In this document: positions 8,952 through 17,640 of the stretch, in pieces
How positions within the stretch are numbered: position 1 is the first letter of the stretch
How the letters are laid out: every line of letters begins with the position of its first letter
Position numbers and translations under genes: made by a program
NCBI GenBank assembly: GCA_963736325.1
Contig: CAVTOG010000010.1
Span: 1 to 64,000, forward strand
DNA: 64,000 bases
From: Actinoallomurus sp963736325
GTDB lineage: Bacteria > Actinomycetota > Actinomycetes > Streptosporangiales > Streptosporangiaceae
Reading direction: 5' to 3'
Notes under the pieces: generated by a model
Seen by the model: the letters and a program-made list of their open reading frames with translations, nothing else
Told to the model about the DNA's origin: nothing
Databases searched by the model: none

Positions 8952-9194
8952 TTGATCGCATTGATGCTGGACGGCGTCTGGGTACTCGGTTGCGAGACCT
9001 GCGGGGTGAGGACGTTCGGCGTCGACCGCGACTCAGCCGAATTGGCCCATCTCTTCGACGAACGCAACCTCGCTGTCACTCGCAGCATCCAGCACCTCAT
9101 CACCGCCGCCCAGGACTCCATCTCGGTCACCCCCGACAGCTTCCTCACCGTCAAACAGAACGTTGCCGCCGCCGAACATCAGAGCAGGGGGTGA
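8952..9194 (+). CDS. Small hypothetical protein with a CxxC motif
   Basis: An 80-residue frame coding for a compact protein with LGCETCGVRTFGVDRDS near its start and a helical second half (HLITAAQDSISVTPDSF). The CETC pair could bind metal or be redox active; no family is recognised. The start is uncertain: the strong ribosome site GAGGGGAAG precedes ATGATG at 8942-8947 in another frame, whereas this frame can start at TTG 8952 or ATG 8964. A one-base shift at the extreme N-terminus would reconcile them. It precedes the DUF1876 gene by five bases and shares its putative DosR-like box. Confidence 0.5.
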   Translation: MIALMLDGVWVLGCETCGVRTFGVDRDSAELAHLFDERNLAVTRSIQHLITAAQDSISVTPDSFLTVKQNVAAAEHQSRG

Positions 9195-9199
9195 ATGTC

Positions 9200-9451
9200 A
9201 TGGAGAACAAGCAGTGGAGCGTGCAGATCGACATCAGTGAGAACGGCAAGGACACCCATGTGCGTGCCGTGCTCACCACGATGAACGGCATGACCATCGA
9301 GGGAACCGGCCACGCCCGGCGCAACCCTCGTGACCGGACCATCCCAGAGATCGGTGACGAGCTGGCCGCCGGCCGGGCGCTCATCGACCTCGGCCACCGG
9401 CTCGTGCAACTCGCCAACGCCGAAATCACCGAATCGGTCACCCAAGAGTGA
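9200..9451 (+). CDS. DUF1876 domain protein (dormancy-associated, Rv1738-like)
   Basis: An 83-residue protein matching DUF1876 throughout: NKQWSVQIDISENGKDTHV, then TIEGTGHARRNPRDRTIPEI and GDELAAGRALIDLGHRL. In Mycobacterium tuberculosis the family includes Rv1738 and Rv2632c; Rv1738 belongs to the DosR regulon and its fold resembles ribosome hibernation factors. A role in translational shutdown during oxygen limitation is therefore plausible but inferred. ATG 9200 fits the family N-terminus; an upstream in-frame extension in the 8942 frame has non-coding composition. Confidence 0.85.
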   Translation: MENKQWSVQIDISENGKDTHVRAVLTTMNGMTIEGTGHARRNPRDRTIPEIGDELAAGRALIDLGHRLVQLANAEITESVTQE

Positions 9452-9457
9452 ACGTTT

Positions 9458-9632
9458 ATGGAAGTGGTGCAGAAGAGCGTACCGGTTCCGGATCGAACCT
9501 GAGGAGGCCATGCGGGTGCCGGGCGTGGTGTTCGCCTCCCGCGCGCTTCCGCCCGACCCGATGGCGGATGAATCGTTGCTGCAGGTCGCCAGCGCGGCGG
9601 CGCTGCCAGGGATCCCCGCGAGTAGCTGGTGA
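9458..9632 (+). pseudogene. RtcB-type RNA ligase, N-terminal remnant
   Basis: After MEVVQKS a one-base insertion shifts the frame to YRFRIEPEEAMRVPGVVFAS, followed by DESLLQVASAAALPGIPASS. This is the N-terminus of RtcB-family RNA-splicing ligases (RIEP..MRVPGVVF and the ANVATLPGI..AS segment). The remaining roughly 400 residues, including all metal ligands, are gone. Sequence resembling a group II intron reverse transcriptase begins at the break, on the other strand. Confidence 0.7.
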
Positions 9633-9697
9633 GCCGGCTGCTCGGTGACGCGGTGCACGACCGCGTCGTCGGCGTAGCGCTCGAACTCGACGCATCT
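9612..9697 (-). pseudogene. Group II intron reverse-transcriptase fragment
   Basis: Read on the minus strand, 28 residues include CVEFERYADDAVVHRV followed by QPAHQLLAGI. YADD preceded by an aromatic/basic residue and followed by a hydrophobic strand is the catalytic motif of group II intron maturases (usual form RYADDFVV). Only this motif survives; a TAA lies just upstream. It overlaps the truncated end of the RtcB remnant, as if an intron had inserted and then been lost. Confidence 0.5.
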
Positions 9698-9932
9698 TTA
9701 AGTGGCCTTCGAAGGACACCTCTGGCGCTGCGCACACCCCTCCCAACCGGCCACTGCCGGGCGGGCTCGCGCCGCCAGGCTCTGCCTTGGATAACCGTCC
9801 TTCCGTCATGGTTGTCTCTTGTTACAACAGCATCGGGGTTCAGGAGCATCGTTAGCGGTTACGTTTTCGGCCGGATGTCTGCTCGGGACGAACACAGGGC
9901 CGCTCGCATATCGCAGATGCATTGGGGATCGG
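9698..9932. other. Intergenic region with no recognisable gene
   Basis: The open frame running through here has no ribosome site and non-coding composition. The AT-richer part near 9820-9860 (ttgttacaacagc, gttagcggttacg) is a plausible promoter for the following two genes. CCTTCGAAGG at about 9706 is a perfect 10-base palindrome of unknown meaning. Confidence 0.35.
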
Positions 9933-10310
9933 ATGAGTGTGTTGCACGAGGCCTTAGAGTTTCTTGGCCTGGCCGCGGGTTCGGGCGCCCCTAACGATCA
10001 GTGTGAGTTCAGGATGGCGAGAACACGAGAAGAGCAGCGTGAACTCGCCGAGAGGATGCGCCGGCTGCCCGGCCGTTTCGGTGACCGGCTCTCGGTACGC
10101 GCCTTGGCAGAGGTCCGCCGTTCGGCTGCTGCCGGGCAATGGGAAAAGGCCGTCGACAAACTGATCACCGCGCTGCATGCCCGCGAGGAGGCGGTCAGCG
10201 TGGAAGAGTGCGAGGAGTTGCTCGCCGTCCTGCGGGCCCTGGGCATGCCAGGGGAACGGGTAGATGACGTCTCCGGGCGCCGATGGGGCAGGGTGACCGT
10301 TGACCGGTGA
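9933..10310 (+). CDS. Hypothetical protein co-transcribed with a universal stress protein
   Basis: A 125-residue, highly charged helical protein without signal peptide. The conserved-looking part runs from ARTREEQRELAERMRRLP to ALGMPGERVDDVSGRRWG; helical proteins of this size sit beside universal stress genes in other actinobacteria. Its TGA (10308-10310) lies inside the start of the next gene, so the two are translationally coupled. ATG 9933 follows GGGGAT; ATG 10014 is the alternative and would remove the poorly conserved first 27 residues. Confidence 0.65.
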   Translation: MSVLHEALEFLGLAAGSGAPNDQCEFRMARTREEQRELAERMRRLPGRFGDRLSVRALAEVRRSAAAGQWEKAVDKLITALHAREEAVSVEECEELLAVLRALGMPGERVDDVSGRRWGRVTVDR

Positions 10311-11229
10311 TGTCGTTGACCGCCCGGTGGTCGCGGGCGTGGACGGGTCAGCATCGGCTCTTCGTGCCGCGCTCTGGGCCGCCGATGAGGCCGGCCGACG
10401 GGATGCACCGCTGCGGCTGGTGCATACCGTCAACCTCTCCGTACTCGCCTTGGCCGACCAGCCCGAGACATCCCGGAGCCTTTTCGAGGCACTGACGTCG
10501 GATGGCCGGCAGCAACTGGCCGCGGCCGAAACAGCGATACGTCAGGCCCACCCGGGACTAGATGTCGATACCGACCTGCGAACCGAGGATCCGGTGCCGG
10601 CCTTGGTCGAGCTGTCCCGCGATGCACGGTTGATAGCGATCGGGTCCAGGGGTCTCGGCGGTTTCCAGGGCATGCTGGCCGGTTCCACCGCCGTCGCCCT
10701 GGTCGCTCGGGGCCACTGCCCGGTCGCGGTGATCCGTGAACAGCCGGAGGGCGTACCGCCGCGCTACGGGCCGGTCGTGGTCGGTGTGGACGGCTCGCCG
10801 ACCAGCGAGCCGGCGCTCGCGATGGCCTTTGAGGAGGCGTCGTTGCGGGACGCCGACCTGGTCGCAGTGCACACGTGGGCCGAATTCGCTTCCGACACCG
10901 CGTACGCATACGCACGTCAGTTCTTCGTCGACTGGGAGGCCGTTGAAACACGCGAGCGTGAACTGCTGGCGGAGCGGCTGGCCGGTTGGCAGTCCAGGTA
11001 CCCCGAAATCCTCGTGCGTCGCGTGGTCACCGGCGGCCGGCCTGCAGGATCTCTGCTGAAGTGCGCCGCCGACGCACAACTGCTGGTGGTCGGCAGCCGA
11101 GGACGTGGCGTGATTTCGGGGATGCTGCTGGGTTCGACCAGCCACGCGATGATCCATCACGCGCCCTGCCCACTCCTGGTGGTTCGTCCGCCCGCACCTG
11201 GTGAGCGGCCGACACACTCGACACCCTGA
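10300..11229 (+). CDS. Tandem-domain universal stress protein
   Basis: A 309-residue protein with two UspA domains. Domain 1 begins VVAGVDGSASALRAALWA and carries the ATP-binding loop GSRGLGGFQGMLAGST. Domain 2 begins VVVGVDGSPTSEPALAMA and carries GSRGRGVISGMLLGST. Both loops fit G-2x-G-9x-G(S/T), so both sites should bind ATP. This two-domain form is typical of actinobacterial dormancy proteins such as Rv2623. The TTG start at 10300 overlaps the previous gene. Confidence 0.92.
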   Translation: MTGDVVDRPVVAGVDGSASALRAALWAADEAGRRDAPLRLVHTVNLSVLALADQPETSRSLFEALTSDGRQQLAAAETAIRQAHPGLDVDTDLRTEDPVPALVELSRDARLIAIGSRGLGGFQGMLAGSTAVALVARGHCPVAVIREQPEGVPPRYGPVVVGVDGSPTSEPALAMAFEEASLRDADLVAVHTWAEFASDTAYAYARQFFVDWEAVETRERELLAERLAGWQSRYPEILVRRVVTGGRPAGSLLKCAADAQLLVVGSRGRGVISGMLLGSTSHAMIHHAPCPLLVVRPPAPGERPTHSTP

Positions 11230-11252
11230 ACAGATCGATCGTCCCGTGGGAG

Positions 11253-11266
11253 AGGACCTTCGGTCC
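11253..11266. promoter_or_regulatory. DosR-like palindromic box (aggaccttcggtcc)
   Basis: The most symmetrical copy of the motif, GGACC-TTC-GGTCC, located 61 bases before the ATPase start and after the upstream stress gene. The position suits an activator site for the ATPase gene. Confidence 0.6.
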
Positions 11267-11326
11267 GTATCCAGGAGCCGTGGGGCCGGTGACATGCGGC
11301 TTTGGACACTAGAGGTTGGAAAGACC

Positions 11327-14005
11327 ATGACGATTCCACCGATCAGGTCTCCGGATCCGCGTGAGCCGCTGGCTCGGCTACGCCGTGAACTCGGTACCGG
11401 CCCGGGTGGGTTGTCATCGCGTGAGGCGGCTCGGCGGCTTGCGGTGTACGGGCACAACGAGGTACGTCGCAAGCGGCATCGTTCGCTCCTTGAGGACCTG
11501 GTGGGCCAGCTCGTCCACCCGCTCGCTCTCCTCCTGTGGGTGGCGGGTGCATTGGCGTACGCGGCGGGCACATCGGTGCTGGCCGGAGCGATCGTCTCCG
11601 TCATCGTGTTGAACGCCGTCTTCGCGCTCCTGCAGGAACGGCAGGCGGAGCGGGCGGTCGAGGCGCTCGCCCGCTACCTGCCCGAGCACGCCCGGGTCAG
11701 ACGCGATGCACGGGAGCGCACGGTCGAGATTCGTGATGTCGTACCGGGTGACATCGTGCTGCTCAGCGAGGGCGGCAAAGTGCCGGCAGACACCCGCTTG
11801 ACCGATGGCGCGCTCGAGGTCGACATGTCCATGCTCACCGGCGAGTCGGTACCGGTCGGCCGGGTCGCCGGCCCCTCGGAGCAAGGCGCACCGATGCTCC
11901 GCGAACACAACCTCGTCTTCAGCGGCACGACCTGCGTCGGCGGAGATGCAGAGGGCGTCGTCTTCGCCACGGGTGACCATACCGAACTGGGCCGGATCGC
12001 GGCGCTCAGCCAGCGTGACGTGGGCGAACGAAGCCCGCTGGAGCGTCAGGTCAAGCGCGTCGCCTGGCTCATCGCGCTGGTCGCGGTCTGTGTCGGCGCC
12101 GTGTTTCTCTTCATCGGCATCGCCTCGGGAATGGCCGCGGCCGCCGCGCTGACATTCGCCGTGGGATTGCTCGTCGCCAACGTGCCTGAGGGACTGCTTC
12201 CCACGATCACACTCGCGCTCGCCGTCGGCGTCCGTTCGCTGGCTCGCCGTGGTGCGGTCGTCAAGCGGCTCAGCGCGGTGGAGACCCTCGGGTCGACCGC
12301 GGTGATCTGCACTGACAAGACCGGGACCCTGACGCAGAACCGGATGCGGTTGCATGCCGTATGGACCCCCGCCGGATCCGCGGACCGGTCCGTCCGGCGG
12401 CCAGCAGGGTTCGGGGAAATGGCGATCGCCATGGCCGAGTGCACAACGGTCGGCCGGGACGCGTGCGGCCTCACCGGCGACCCGACCGAGATCGCCCTCG
12501 TCGAGGGTGCTGCCTGGCTGGATCATCCGGCCGATCTGACCGCTCGCGATGCCAGGCGTCAGATGCTGTTCCGCTTCGATCCGCTCCTGCGGATTATGTC
12601 GGTGGTCGCCGACGGCGTCGTCTATGTCAAGGGAGCGCCCGAGGCCGTTCTCGCACGAACGCCGGACTGTGACCTCGAGCGTGTCCGAGCGGAGGTCACC
12701 GCCCTCGCCGGAAAAGGGCTGCGTGTCCTCGCCGTCGCGACCCGCCAAGTCGCCGACGTGCCCACGCGGCGCGAAGATGCCGAGCGTGACCTACGGCTGA
12801 TCGGCTTGGTCGGCCTGTACGATCCGCCCCGGCCCGAGGTGGCCGAGGCTGTGCGCCGATGCCACCAGGCCGGTGTACGGGTACACATCGTGACCGGCGA
12901 CAGCGGCGTGACCGCCGCGGAGGTCGCCCGCGAGGTCGGCATCGGCAGCCCGCGGATCCGGGTCGTCGCTGAGGCCGAACACGTCAATGACCACGAGTTG
13001 GACGAGCTGCTGAACCAGAACCAGGAGATCGTATTCGCTCGGTCATCACCGGAGACCAAACTCCGTGTCGCCGACGCCCTGCGCGCGCACGGGCAGGTCG
13101 TCGCGATGACCGGGGACGGAGTCAACGACGCCCCGGCCCTGCACCGCGCCGACATCGGCGTCGCGATGGGCCGCTCAGGCACCGATGTCGCGCGAGAGGC
13201 GGCCGCCATGGTGCTGACCGACGACGACTTCACGACCATCGTCGCGGCCATCGAGTCGGGCCGCCAGGTCTATGACAACGTCCGCAAGTTCATCCTCTAC
13301 ATTTTCGCGCACGCCGTCCCCGAGGTCGTCCCGTTCCTGGCATACGCACTCAGCGCTGGTGCCGTGCCACTCCCCCTCACCGTCCTGCAGATCCTCGCCA
13401 TCGACCTCGGCACCGAAACCGTCCCCGCCCTGGCCCTGGGCCGCGAACCCGCCGAACCGGGCATCATGAGTCGCCCGCCCCGGCGACGCCAGGACAGCGT
13501 GATCACCCGGGCCATGCTCGTCCGAGCGTGGGGCTTCCTCGGCCTGGTCTCCGCCGCCCTGGTGATGGCCGCGTTCTTCTTCGTGCTCTGGCGGGCCGGC
13601 TGGCATCCCGGCGACCCGACGGGGCCGCACACTGGCTTGCACCATGCCTACGTCCAGGCGACGACCACGACCTTCGCCGGAATCGTCATGTGCCAGGTCG
13701 GCACGGCCTTCGCCGCCCGCACCGAACACGCCTCCCTACGGCAGGTCGGTGTGTTCAGCAATCGCCTCCTATTGTGGGGCATCGCTTTCGAGCTGATCTT
13801 CACCGCGCTGCTCGTCTACGCCCCGCCCCTTCAGCATGTCTTCAGCACCACGGCCCTGCCCCTCGACGTCCTCGGACTGATCGCGATCTTCCCCTTCGTC
13901 GTATGGGGCTCCGATGAGCTACGTCGCTGGCTCATCAGGCGGCGCCGACCATCAGCTCGCCACATCGATCGGGCCGGCCGAGACGAGTCCCCCAGCTCGG
14001 AGTAA
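11327..14005 (+). CDS. Cation-transporting P-type ATPase (CtpF-like, type II)
   Basis: An 892-residue membrane pump. Landmarks: an N-terminal cation-ATPase domain (LSSREAARRLAVYGHNEV), actuator motif TGES at about 171-174, membrane helix 4 with VPEGLL (the type II Ca/Na/K-type ion site), phosphorylation motif DKTGTLT with D330, nucleotide-binding KGAPE, hinge GDGVNDAP with D597, and C-terminal cation-ATPase helices. In M. tuberculosis the related ctpF is in the DosR regulon, so ion homeostasis under hypoxia is the likely role. ATG 11327 with GGAAAG before it is preferred over longer in-frame starts. It follows a DosR-like box. Confidence 0.92.
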   Translation: MTIPPIRSPDPREPLARLRRELGTGPGGLSSREAARRLAVYGHNEVRRKRHRSLLEDLVGQLVHPLALLLWVAGALAYAAGTSVLAGAIVSVIVLNAVFALLQERQAERAVEALARYLPEHARVRRDARERTVEIRDVVPGDIVLLSEGGKVPADTRLTDGALEVDMSMLTGESVPVGRVAGPSEQGAPMLREHNLVFSGTTCVGGDAEGVVFATGDHTELGRIAALSQRDVGERSPLERQVKRVAWLIALVAVCVGAVFLFIGIASGMAAAAALTFAVGLLVANVPEGLLPTITLALAVGVRSLARRGAVVKRLSAVETLGSTAVICTDKTGTLTQNRMRLHAVWTPAGSADRSVRRPAGFGEMAIAMAECTTVGRDACGLTGDPTEIALVEGAAWLDHPADLTARDARRQMLFRFDPLLRIMSVVADGVVYVKGAPEAVLARTPDCDLERVRAEVTALAGKGLRVLAVATRQVADVPTRREDAERDLRLIGLVGLYDPPRPEVAEAVRRCHQAGVRVHIVTGDSGVTAAEVAREVGIGSPRIRVVAEAEHVNDHELDELLNQNQEIVFARSSPETKLRVADALRAHGQVVAMTGDGVNDAPALHRADIGVAMGRSGTDVAREAAAMVLTDDDFTTIVAAIESGRQVYDNVRKFILYIFAHAVPEVVPFLAYALSAGAVPLPLTVLQILAIDLGTETVPALALGREPAEPGIMSRPPRRRQDSVITRAMLVRAWGFLGLVSAALVMAAFFFVLWRAGWHPGDPTGPHTGLHHAYVQATTTTFAGIVMCQVGTAFAARTEHASLRQVGVFSNRLLLWGIAFELIFTALLVYAPPLQHVFSTTALPLDVLGLIAIFPFVVWGSDELRRWLIRRRRPSARHIDRAGRDESPSSE

Positions 14006-14054
14006 GTCCGCCTGTACTGCGGCCAGACGGTACCGACCGGCATTCTCCGGGCGC

Positions 14055-14114
14055 CTACTCCAGCGCCACCTGCGCGTCCGCCGATCCGTCGACGCCCACG
14101 ACGACTCCCGTCAT
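14055..14114 (-). pseudogene. Universal stress protein, first 19 codons only
   Basis: From ATG 14114, after a GGAAGGGGAA ribosome site, the frame reads MTGVVVGVDGSADAQVALE and stops. This is the first strand and ATP-loop start of a UspA domain. No continuation was found in any frame before the 3' end of the ATPase gene, so it is probably a truncated gene start. Confidence 0.5.
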
Positions 14115-14260
14115 GAGGGGTTCCCCTTCCGGAACGGCAAAGACTTCCCCGTCGACCACCGCGAGGCGGACTCGCGCGGCCTTCATGTCTCAGTGCAGGC
14201 GGCCTGGTTGGGGCGCCCAGGGGTTTTGGGCCGCTTCAGTGGGACTGATGCCTCTGGACA

Positions 14261-15130
14261 TCAGGAGGCCGTCTTGGACGGTATGACCGCCACCGGGCAA
14301 TGCGCGTGGTGCAGCAGCGCGTGGCTCACCGACCCGAGCAACAGGCCGGCGAACCCGCCGCGGCCCCGCGTACCCACCACGAGAAGATCGGCACAGGCGG
14401 AAACTCCGGCGAGGATCGGAACTGGACGGCCGTGCTCCACCTCGGAGACGACGTCGACCTCCGGGAACTTCTCGCACCAGACGGCCAGCGATTCGCCCAG
14501 GACTCGCCGCTCCTCCTCCGCCACCACCTGCGGGTCGTAGACCAGCGGCTGCATTGCGCCCGGACTGCGCGACGCGGGGTGCGACCAGACGTGCATCACG
14601 CGCAGTCGCGCCCTTCTCAGGGCCGCCTCTTCGAAGGCGAAGCGGATGGTCGACTCTTGGGTGTCAGCCCTGTCCAGTCCGAGGGCCACCTGCCTCCGGG
14701 CGGGCTCCCGGGACCGCACGACCACGGCGGGGACCGGCGTGTGCGTGACCACCTGCAAGACCGTCGAGCCGAGCACCATTCCGGTCAGCGCTCCGGTTCC
14801 GTGGCCGCCGAGCACGACCATGGCGGCGTCCTGTGCCCTCTCCAACAGCATCCGCGCAGCCGCGCCCGTGACCAGTTCGCCTGCCGCCTGGACCTCAGGG
14901 GCGCAGGCGCGCGCGGTGGCCACGGCTTCGTCGAGCACCTCGTGACCGCCCGACAGCAGTCCTGCGTGAACGACTCCGGCTCGCGGCGGGACTGGCATGT
15001 CGTACAACCACGGGACCTCGGCGTGCACGATCCGCAGGCTGAGGCCGCGGCGCATGGCTTCCTCGGCGGCCCACTCGGTCGCACGCAAGCTCTGGGCCGA
15101 GCCGTCCGCTCCAACGACGATAGCGTTCAC
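14261..15130 (-). CDS. Tandem-domain universal stress protein
   Basis: A 289-residue protein with two UspA domains: domain 1 from MNAIVVGADGSAQSLRATEW with loop GGHGTGALTGMVLGST, domain 2 from QVALGLDRADTQESTIRFAF with loop GTRGRGGFAGLLLGS. The second domain starts LGLDRAD instead of the usual VGVDGS, so its first strand has diverged, but its ATP loop is intact. It lies among other stress genes on the minus strand, 54 bases downstream of the stop of the next stress gene (15185). Confidence 0.92.
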   Translation of the reverse strand: MNAIVVGADGSAQSLRATEWAAEEAMRRGLSLRIVHAEVPWLYDMPVPPRAGVVHAGLLSGGHEVLDEAVATARACAPEVQAAGELVTGAAARMLLERAQDAAMVVLGGHGTGALTGMVLGSTVLQVVTHTPVPAVVVRSREPARRQVALGLDRADTQESTIRFAFEEAALRRARLRVMHVWSHPASRSPGAMQPLVYDPQVVAEEERRVLGESLAVWCEKFPEVDVVSEVEHGRPVPILAGVSACADLLVVGTRGRGGFAGLLLGSVSHALLHHAHCPVAVIPSKTAS

Positions 15131-15184
15131 GATCAGCCCTTCCTGGATCAGCCTGTGACGGGTGTGGTGACGGCGCCGGGTCGA

Positions 15185-15607
15185 TCAGCTCTCTTCGCCA
15201 CCGGAATCGTCCTCGCAGACGATGACCTCACACGGAGCGGCGGACAGGACGGCCGGAACCGTGTCGCCGCCGAGCGGCTTGCCGTATCGGGCGTTCAGCC
15301 GCGCGCCGATCACCAGTACCTCGGCGCGTTCGGCGATCCGGGGAAGCTCCTCCCCGGCGTCTCCTCGGACGATCCGCAGCCGGGTGGTGATGTGCTGGGC
15401 GCGCGGGATCAGTCGCGCGACCTCGTTGCGGAGCCGCAACCAGGCTGCAGGGATTCGCAGGAGACCGCCGATACGGGGGATGACACGGACGACGTCGAGA
15501 CGCGCGTGACGTCGCTTCGCCTCCTCGATGGCACGCCGTAGCGCGACGGACGAGTTCGGTGAGCCGTCGTAGCCGACGGTCACATATCTGGGTCCTAGAA
15601 GCTGCAT
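15185..15607 (-). CDS. Single-domain universal stress protein
   Basis: A 140-residue UspA protein starting MQLLGPRYVTVGYDGSPNSS with an Arg-rich helix. The late loop reads GARLNARYGKPLGGDTVPAVL, which departs from the standard G-2x-G-9x-G(S/T), so ATP binding is doubtful. ATG 15607 (or GTG 15610) follows a purine-rich GAGGGAGGGCGG site. A much longer frame reads through from an upstream acyl-CoA synthetase remnant, but that is an accident of lost stops and not a fusion protein. Confidence 0.8.
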   Translation of the reverse strand: MQLLGPRYVTVGYDGSPNSSVALRRAIEEAKRRHARLDVVRVIPRIGGLLRIPAAWLRLRNEVARLIPRAQHITTRLRIVRGDAGEELPRIAERAEVLVIGARLNARYGKPLGGDTVPAVLSAAPCEVIVCEDDSGGEES

Positions 15608-15682
15608 CACCCGCCCTCCCTCTCCCTCTTCACTCTGGCCTGCGCTCCGGCGCGCGGTGAGTGCCGAGCGGCCCCGGGCCGC

Positions 15683-15696
15683 AGGACCTTCGGCCC
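15683..15696. promoter_or_regulatory. DosR-like palindromic box (aggaccttcggccc)
   Basis: Third close copy of the motif, 76 bases before the single-domain stress gene on the minus strand and 22 bases before the plus-strand stress fragment. Confidence 0.55.
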
Positions 15697-15717
15697 CTTC
15701 CACCGGGCGCCACATGG

Positions 15718-15972
15718 GTGAACCTGAAATATGGGGTACGGAACGCCGCCGACCGGAGCCGGCCGGTCGTGGTCGGGGTGGACGGCTCGCCCGCGTCCGA
15801 GGCGGCGCTCGGCTTCGGATTCGAGGAAGCGGCGTTGCGTAGGCAGCGCTTGATCGCGATACATGCCTGCTGGGAACCAGAGACGATCGTCTCCGCGGAG
15901 ATGGGCATGGCGACCCCTTTGCACGCGCTATGGAAGGTGACCGAGGGTGCTGGGCTGCTGCTCGCCGAACGT
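15718..15972 (+). pseudogene. Universal stress protein fragment (second-domain N-terminus)
   Basis: Plus-strand frame encoding LKYGVRNAADRSRPVVVGVD, GSPASEAALGFGFEEAALRR and on to TEGAGLLLAER. This matches the linker and first half of the second domain of a tandem universal stress protein. The ATP loop is missing because the frame runs into the opposite-strand synthetase remnant at about 15972. There is no start codon with a ribosome site. Confidence 0.75.
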
Positions 15973-17640
15973 TCCGGGCGCCACGCAGGTCGAGCCGGAC
16001 CGCTCCGGCCTCGCTCTTGTGGACGAGGCCGGGCACGTGCGCCTTGAGCGCGACCTCGCCTCCCAGCTCGGCGGCGTGGTGGACCGCCTCCTCCTCCGAG
16101 GTGGCCCACCTCCAGCCGGGCACGGGCAGGCCGTAGGCGGCCAGCGTGTCGAGCGCAGGGGCCGGCGGCAGCCAGCCCCCCTGCGGTGACTCGGTGAGGA
16201 AGTGCTGGATGGTCCGGGCCGCGAGGTGGATGTGGAGACCGGCGAGAACGGGCACTCGCCCAGGAGGGCGTTCCAGCCAGCGCCGACGGGACCACACACG
16301 GGCCAGGGCGCGTACCGCCTGCTCGGGAAAGGCATAGGACAGGATGCGCCGCCCGCCGGATCCGTGCAGGACACGGACGGTGTCGGGCTGGCCGAGTACG
16401 ACCGCCGTCGTCGTCGTGTCCGTCTCGCCGTCGCCCAGGTGCGCGAGGATCGCGGTGGTGTCGAGCAGCTCGCCGAGCCCCTCGGCGGTGATGATCCCGG
16501 CCTGCCGGAACAGCGCCTCCTGCGTGACCTCGGGCGTGGCCGCCGCGGCCGTGTGGGAGGCCACCGCCCGGTGTCCCACCGTCGAGCGCCCTGCGACCAC
16601 GGTGAGCAGCGGAATCCGGCGCCCGACCCGGCGGGCGGTGCGGGGGAACTTACGTGGATTGCCGAACGACTCCAGGTACAGCAGACCGATGCGAGTGGCG
16701 TCATCGTTCTCCCACCACAGCAGCATGTCGTTGCTGCTCACGTCGTGCTTGTCCCCCGTCGAGACGAACGTCGACACGCCGACCTCCAGCCGGGTCAGAT
16801 GCCGGCTCAACGCGATGCCGATCCCGCCGGACTGGACGACGACCCCGGCGACACCTGGATCGACCGCCTGCGCGGCGAAGGTGGCGTCGAGCCGCGCGGC
16901 CGTGTTCGCGACGCCGAAACAGTTCGGGCCGACGAGGCGCATGCCGTGGCGGTGGCAAGTGTCGAGCAGGTCGCGGCCGTGCGGCCTGGATGTGATCACG
17001 ACGAGGGATCGCACGCCGCGGATCCCGCACTCCTCCGCGACCCGGCCGACGGCGTCCGGCGGCACCGCGAGTACCGCCAGGTCGGGGGGCTCGGGAAGGG
17101 CGGCCACCGACGGGAAGCACGGCGCTCCGAGCAGCCACTCACCGGCGTGCGGATTGACGGCGTACACCGGGCCGTCGAAACCGCGGCAGACCAGGTTGTG
17201 CAGGATCGCTCGGCCCACCGAGCCGACGCGGCGGCCGGCCCCTATGACGGCGATGGAGGCCGGGCACAGCAGGTGCCGCAGGCTCGCGACCTCGGCGCGG
17301 CGCTCCCGCTCCGCGACGGCGTCGAGGAAGCCCCGGTCATCTGTCAGCGGCATCGTCACCTCGACGACTCCGTTCGCCGCGTGCCGGTGGACGGGGAGTC
17401 CCGCGCAGGAGAACACGCGCAGCATCGGGATGTTCTGGGGCAGGATTTCGGCGCGGAAGGCATGAATCCCGCGCGCGCGTGCCACTGAGATCAGATGCTC
17501 CAGCAAGAGCGTCCCCACGCCCTGGTCGTGCATCCGATCCGCGACGGCGAGCGCGATCTCGGCCACGCCCGCCTCGAGGGTGCGCTCGTACTCCCCGACG
17601 CCGATGGGGTCCGAGCCGGCCCAGGCGCCGAGAACCGCGT
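15973..17640 (-). pseudogene. GNAT / NDP-forming acyl-CoA synthetase, truncated at both ends
   Basis: Minus-strand frame with the C-terminal half of a GNAT acetyltransferase (IALAVADRMHDQGVGTLLLE), a CoA-binding Rossmann domain (SIAVIGAGRRVGSVGRAILH), the succinyl-CoA-ligase-like domain (VASHTAAAATPEVTQEALF) and the start of an ATP-grasp domain (GGEVALKAHVPGLVHKSEAG). This domain set is that of Pat-type protein acetyltransferases or acetate-CoA ligases with a fused GNAT. The GNAT N-terminus is replaced by the end of a CBS-BON gene at about 17640, and the rest of the ATP-grasp domain is lost at 15973. The first usable start is GTG 17566, but the product could not be functional. Confidence 0.8.

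Noticed and set aside
9706..9715. CCTTCGAAGG palindrome as a DosR-like box
   Set aside because: It lacks the GGACC/GGTCC arms and is not placed before a gene start.
9629..9994. 121-codon plus-strand ORF
   Set aside because: It runs across the reverse-transcriptase scrap and intergenic DNA with no ribosome site and shadow composition.
14300..15541. Long plus-strand frame of 413 codons
   Set aside because: It is antisense to two clear universal stress genes and has Arg/Gln/His-rich shadow composition.
16202..17488. Long plus-strand frames opposite the acyl-CoA synthetase remnant
   Set aside because: Shadow frames of the minus-strand domains; no ribosome site or domain.
15185..17566. A 793-residue synthetase-universal stress fusion protein
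   Set aside because: The middle part has non-coding composition and both flanking genes have independent signals; the stress gene has its own ribosome site at 15607.
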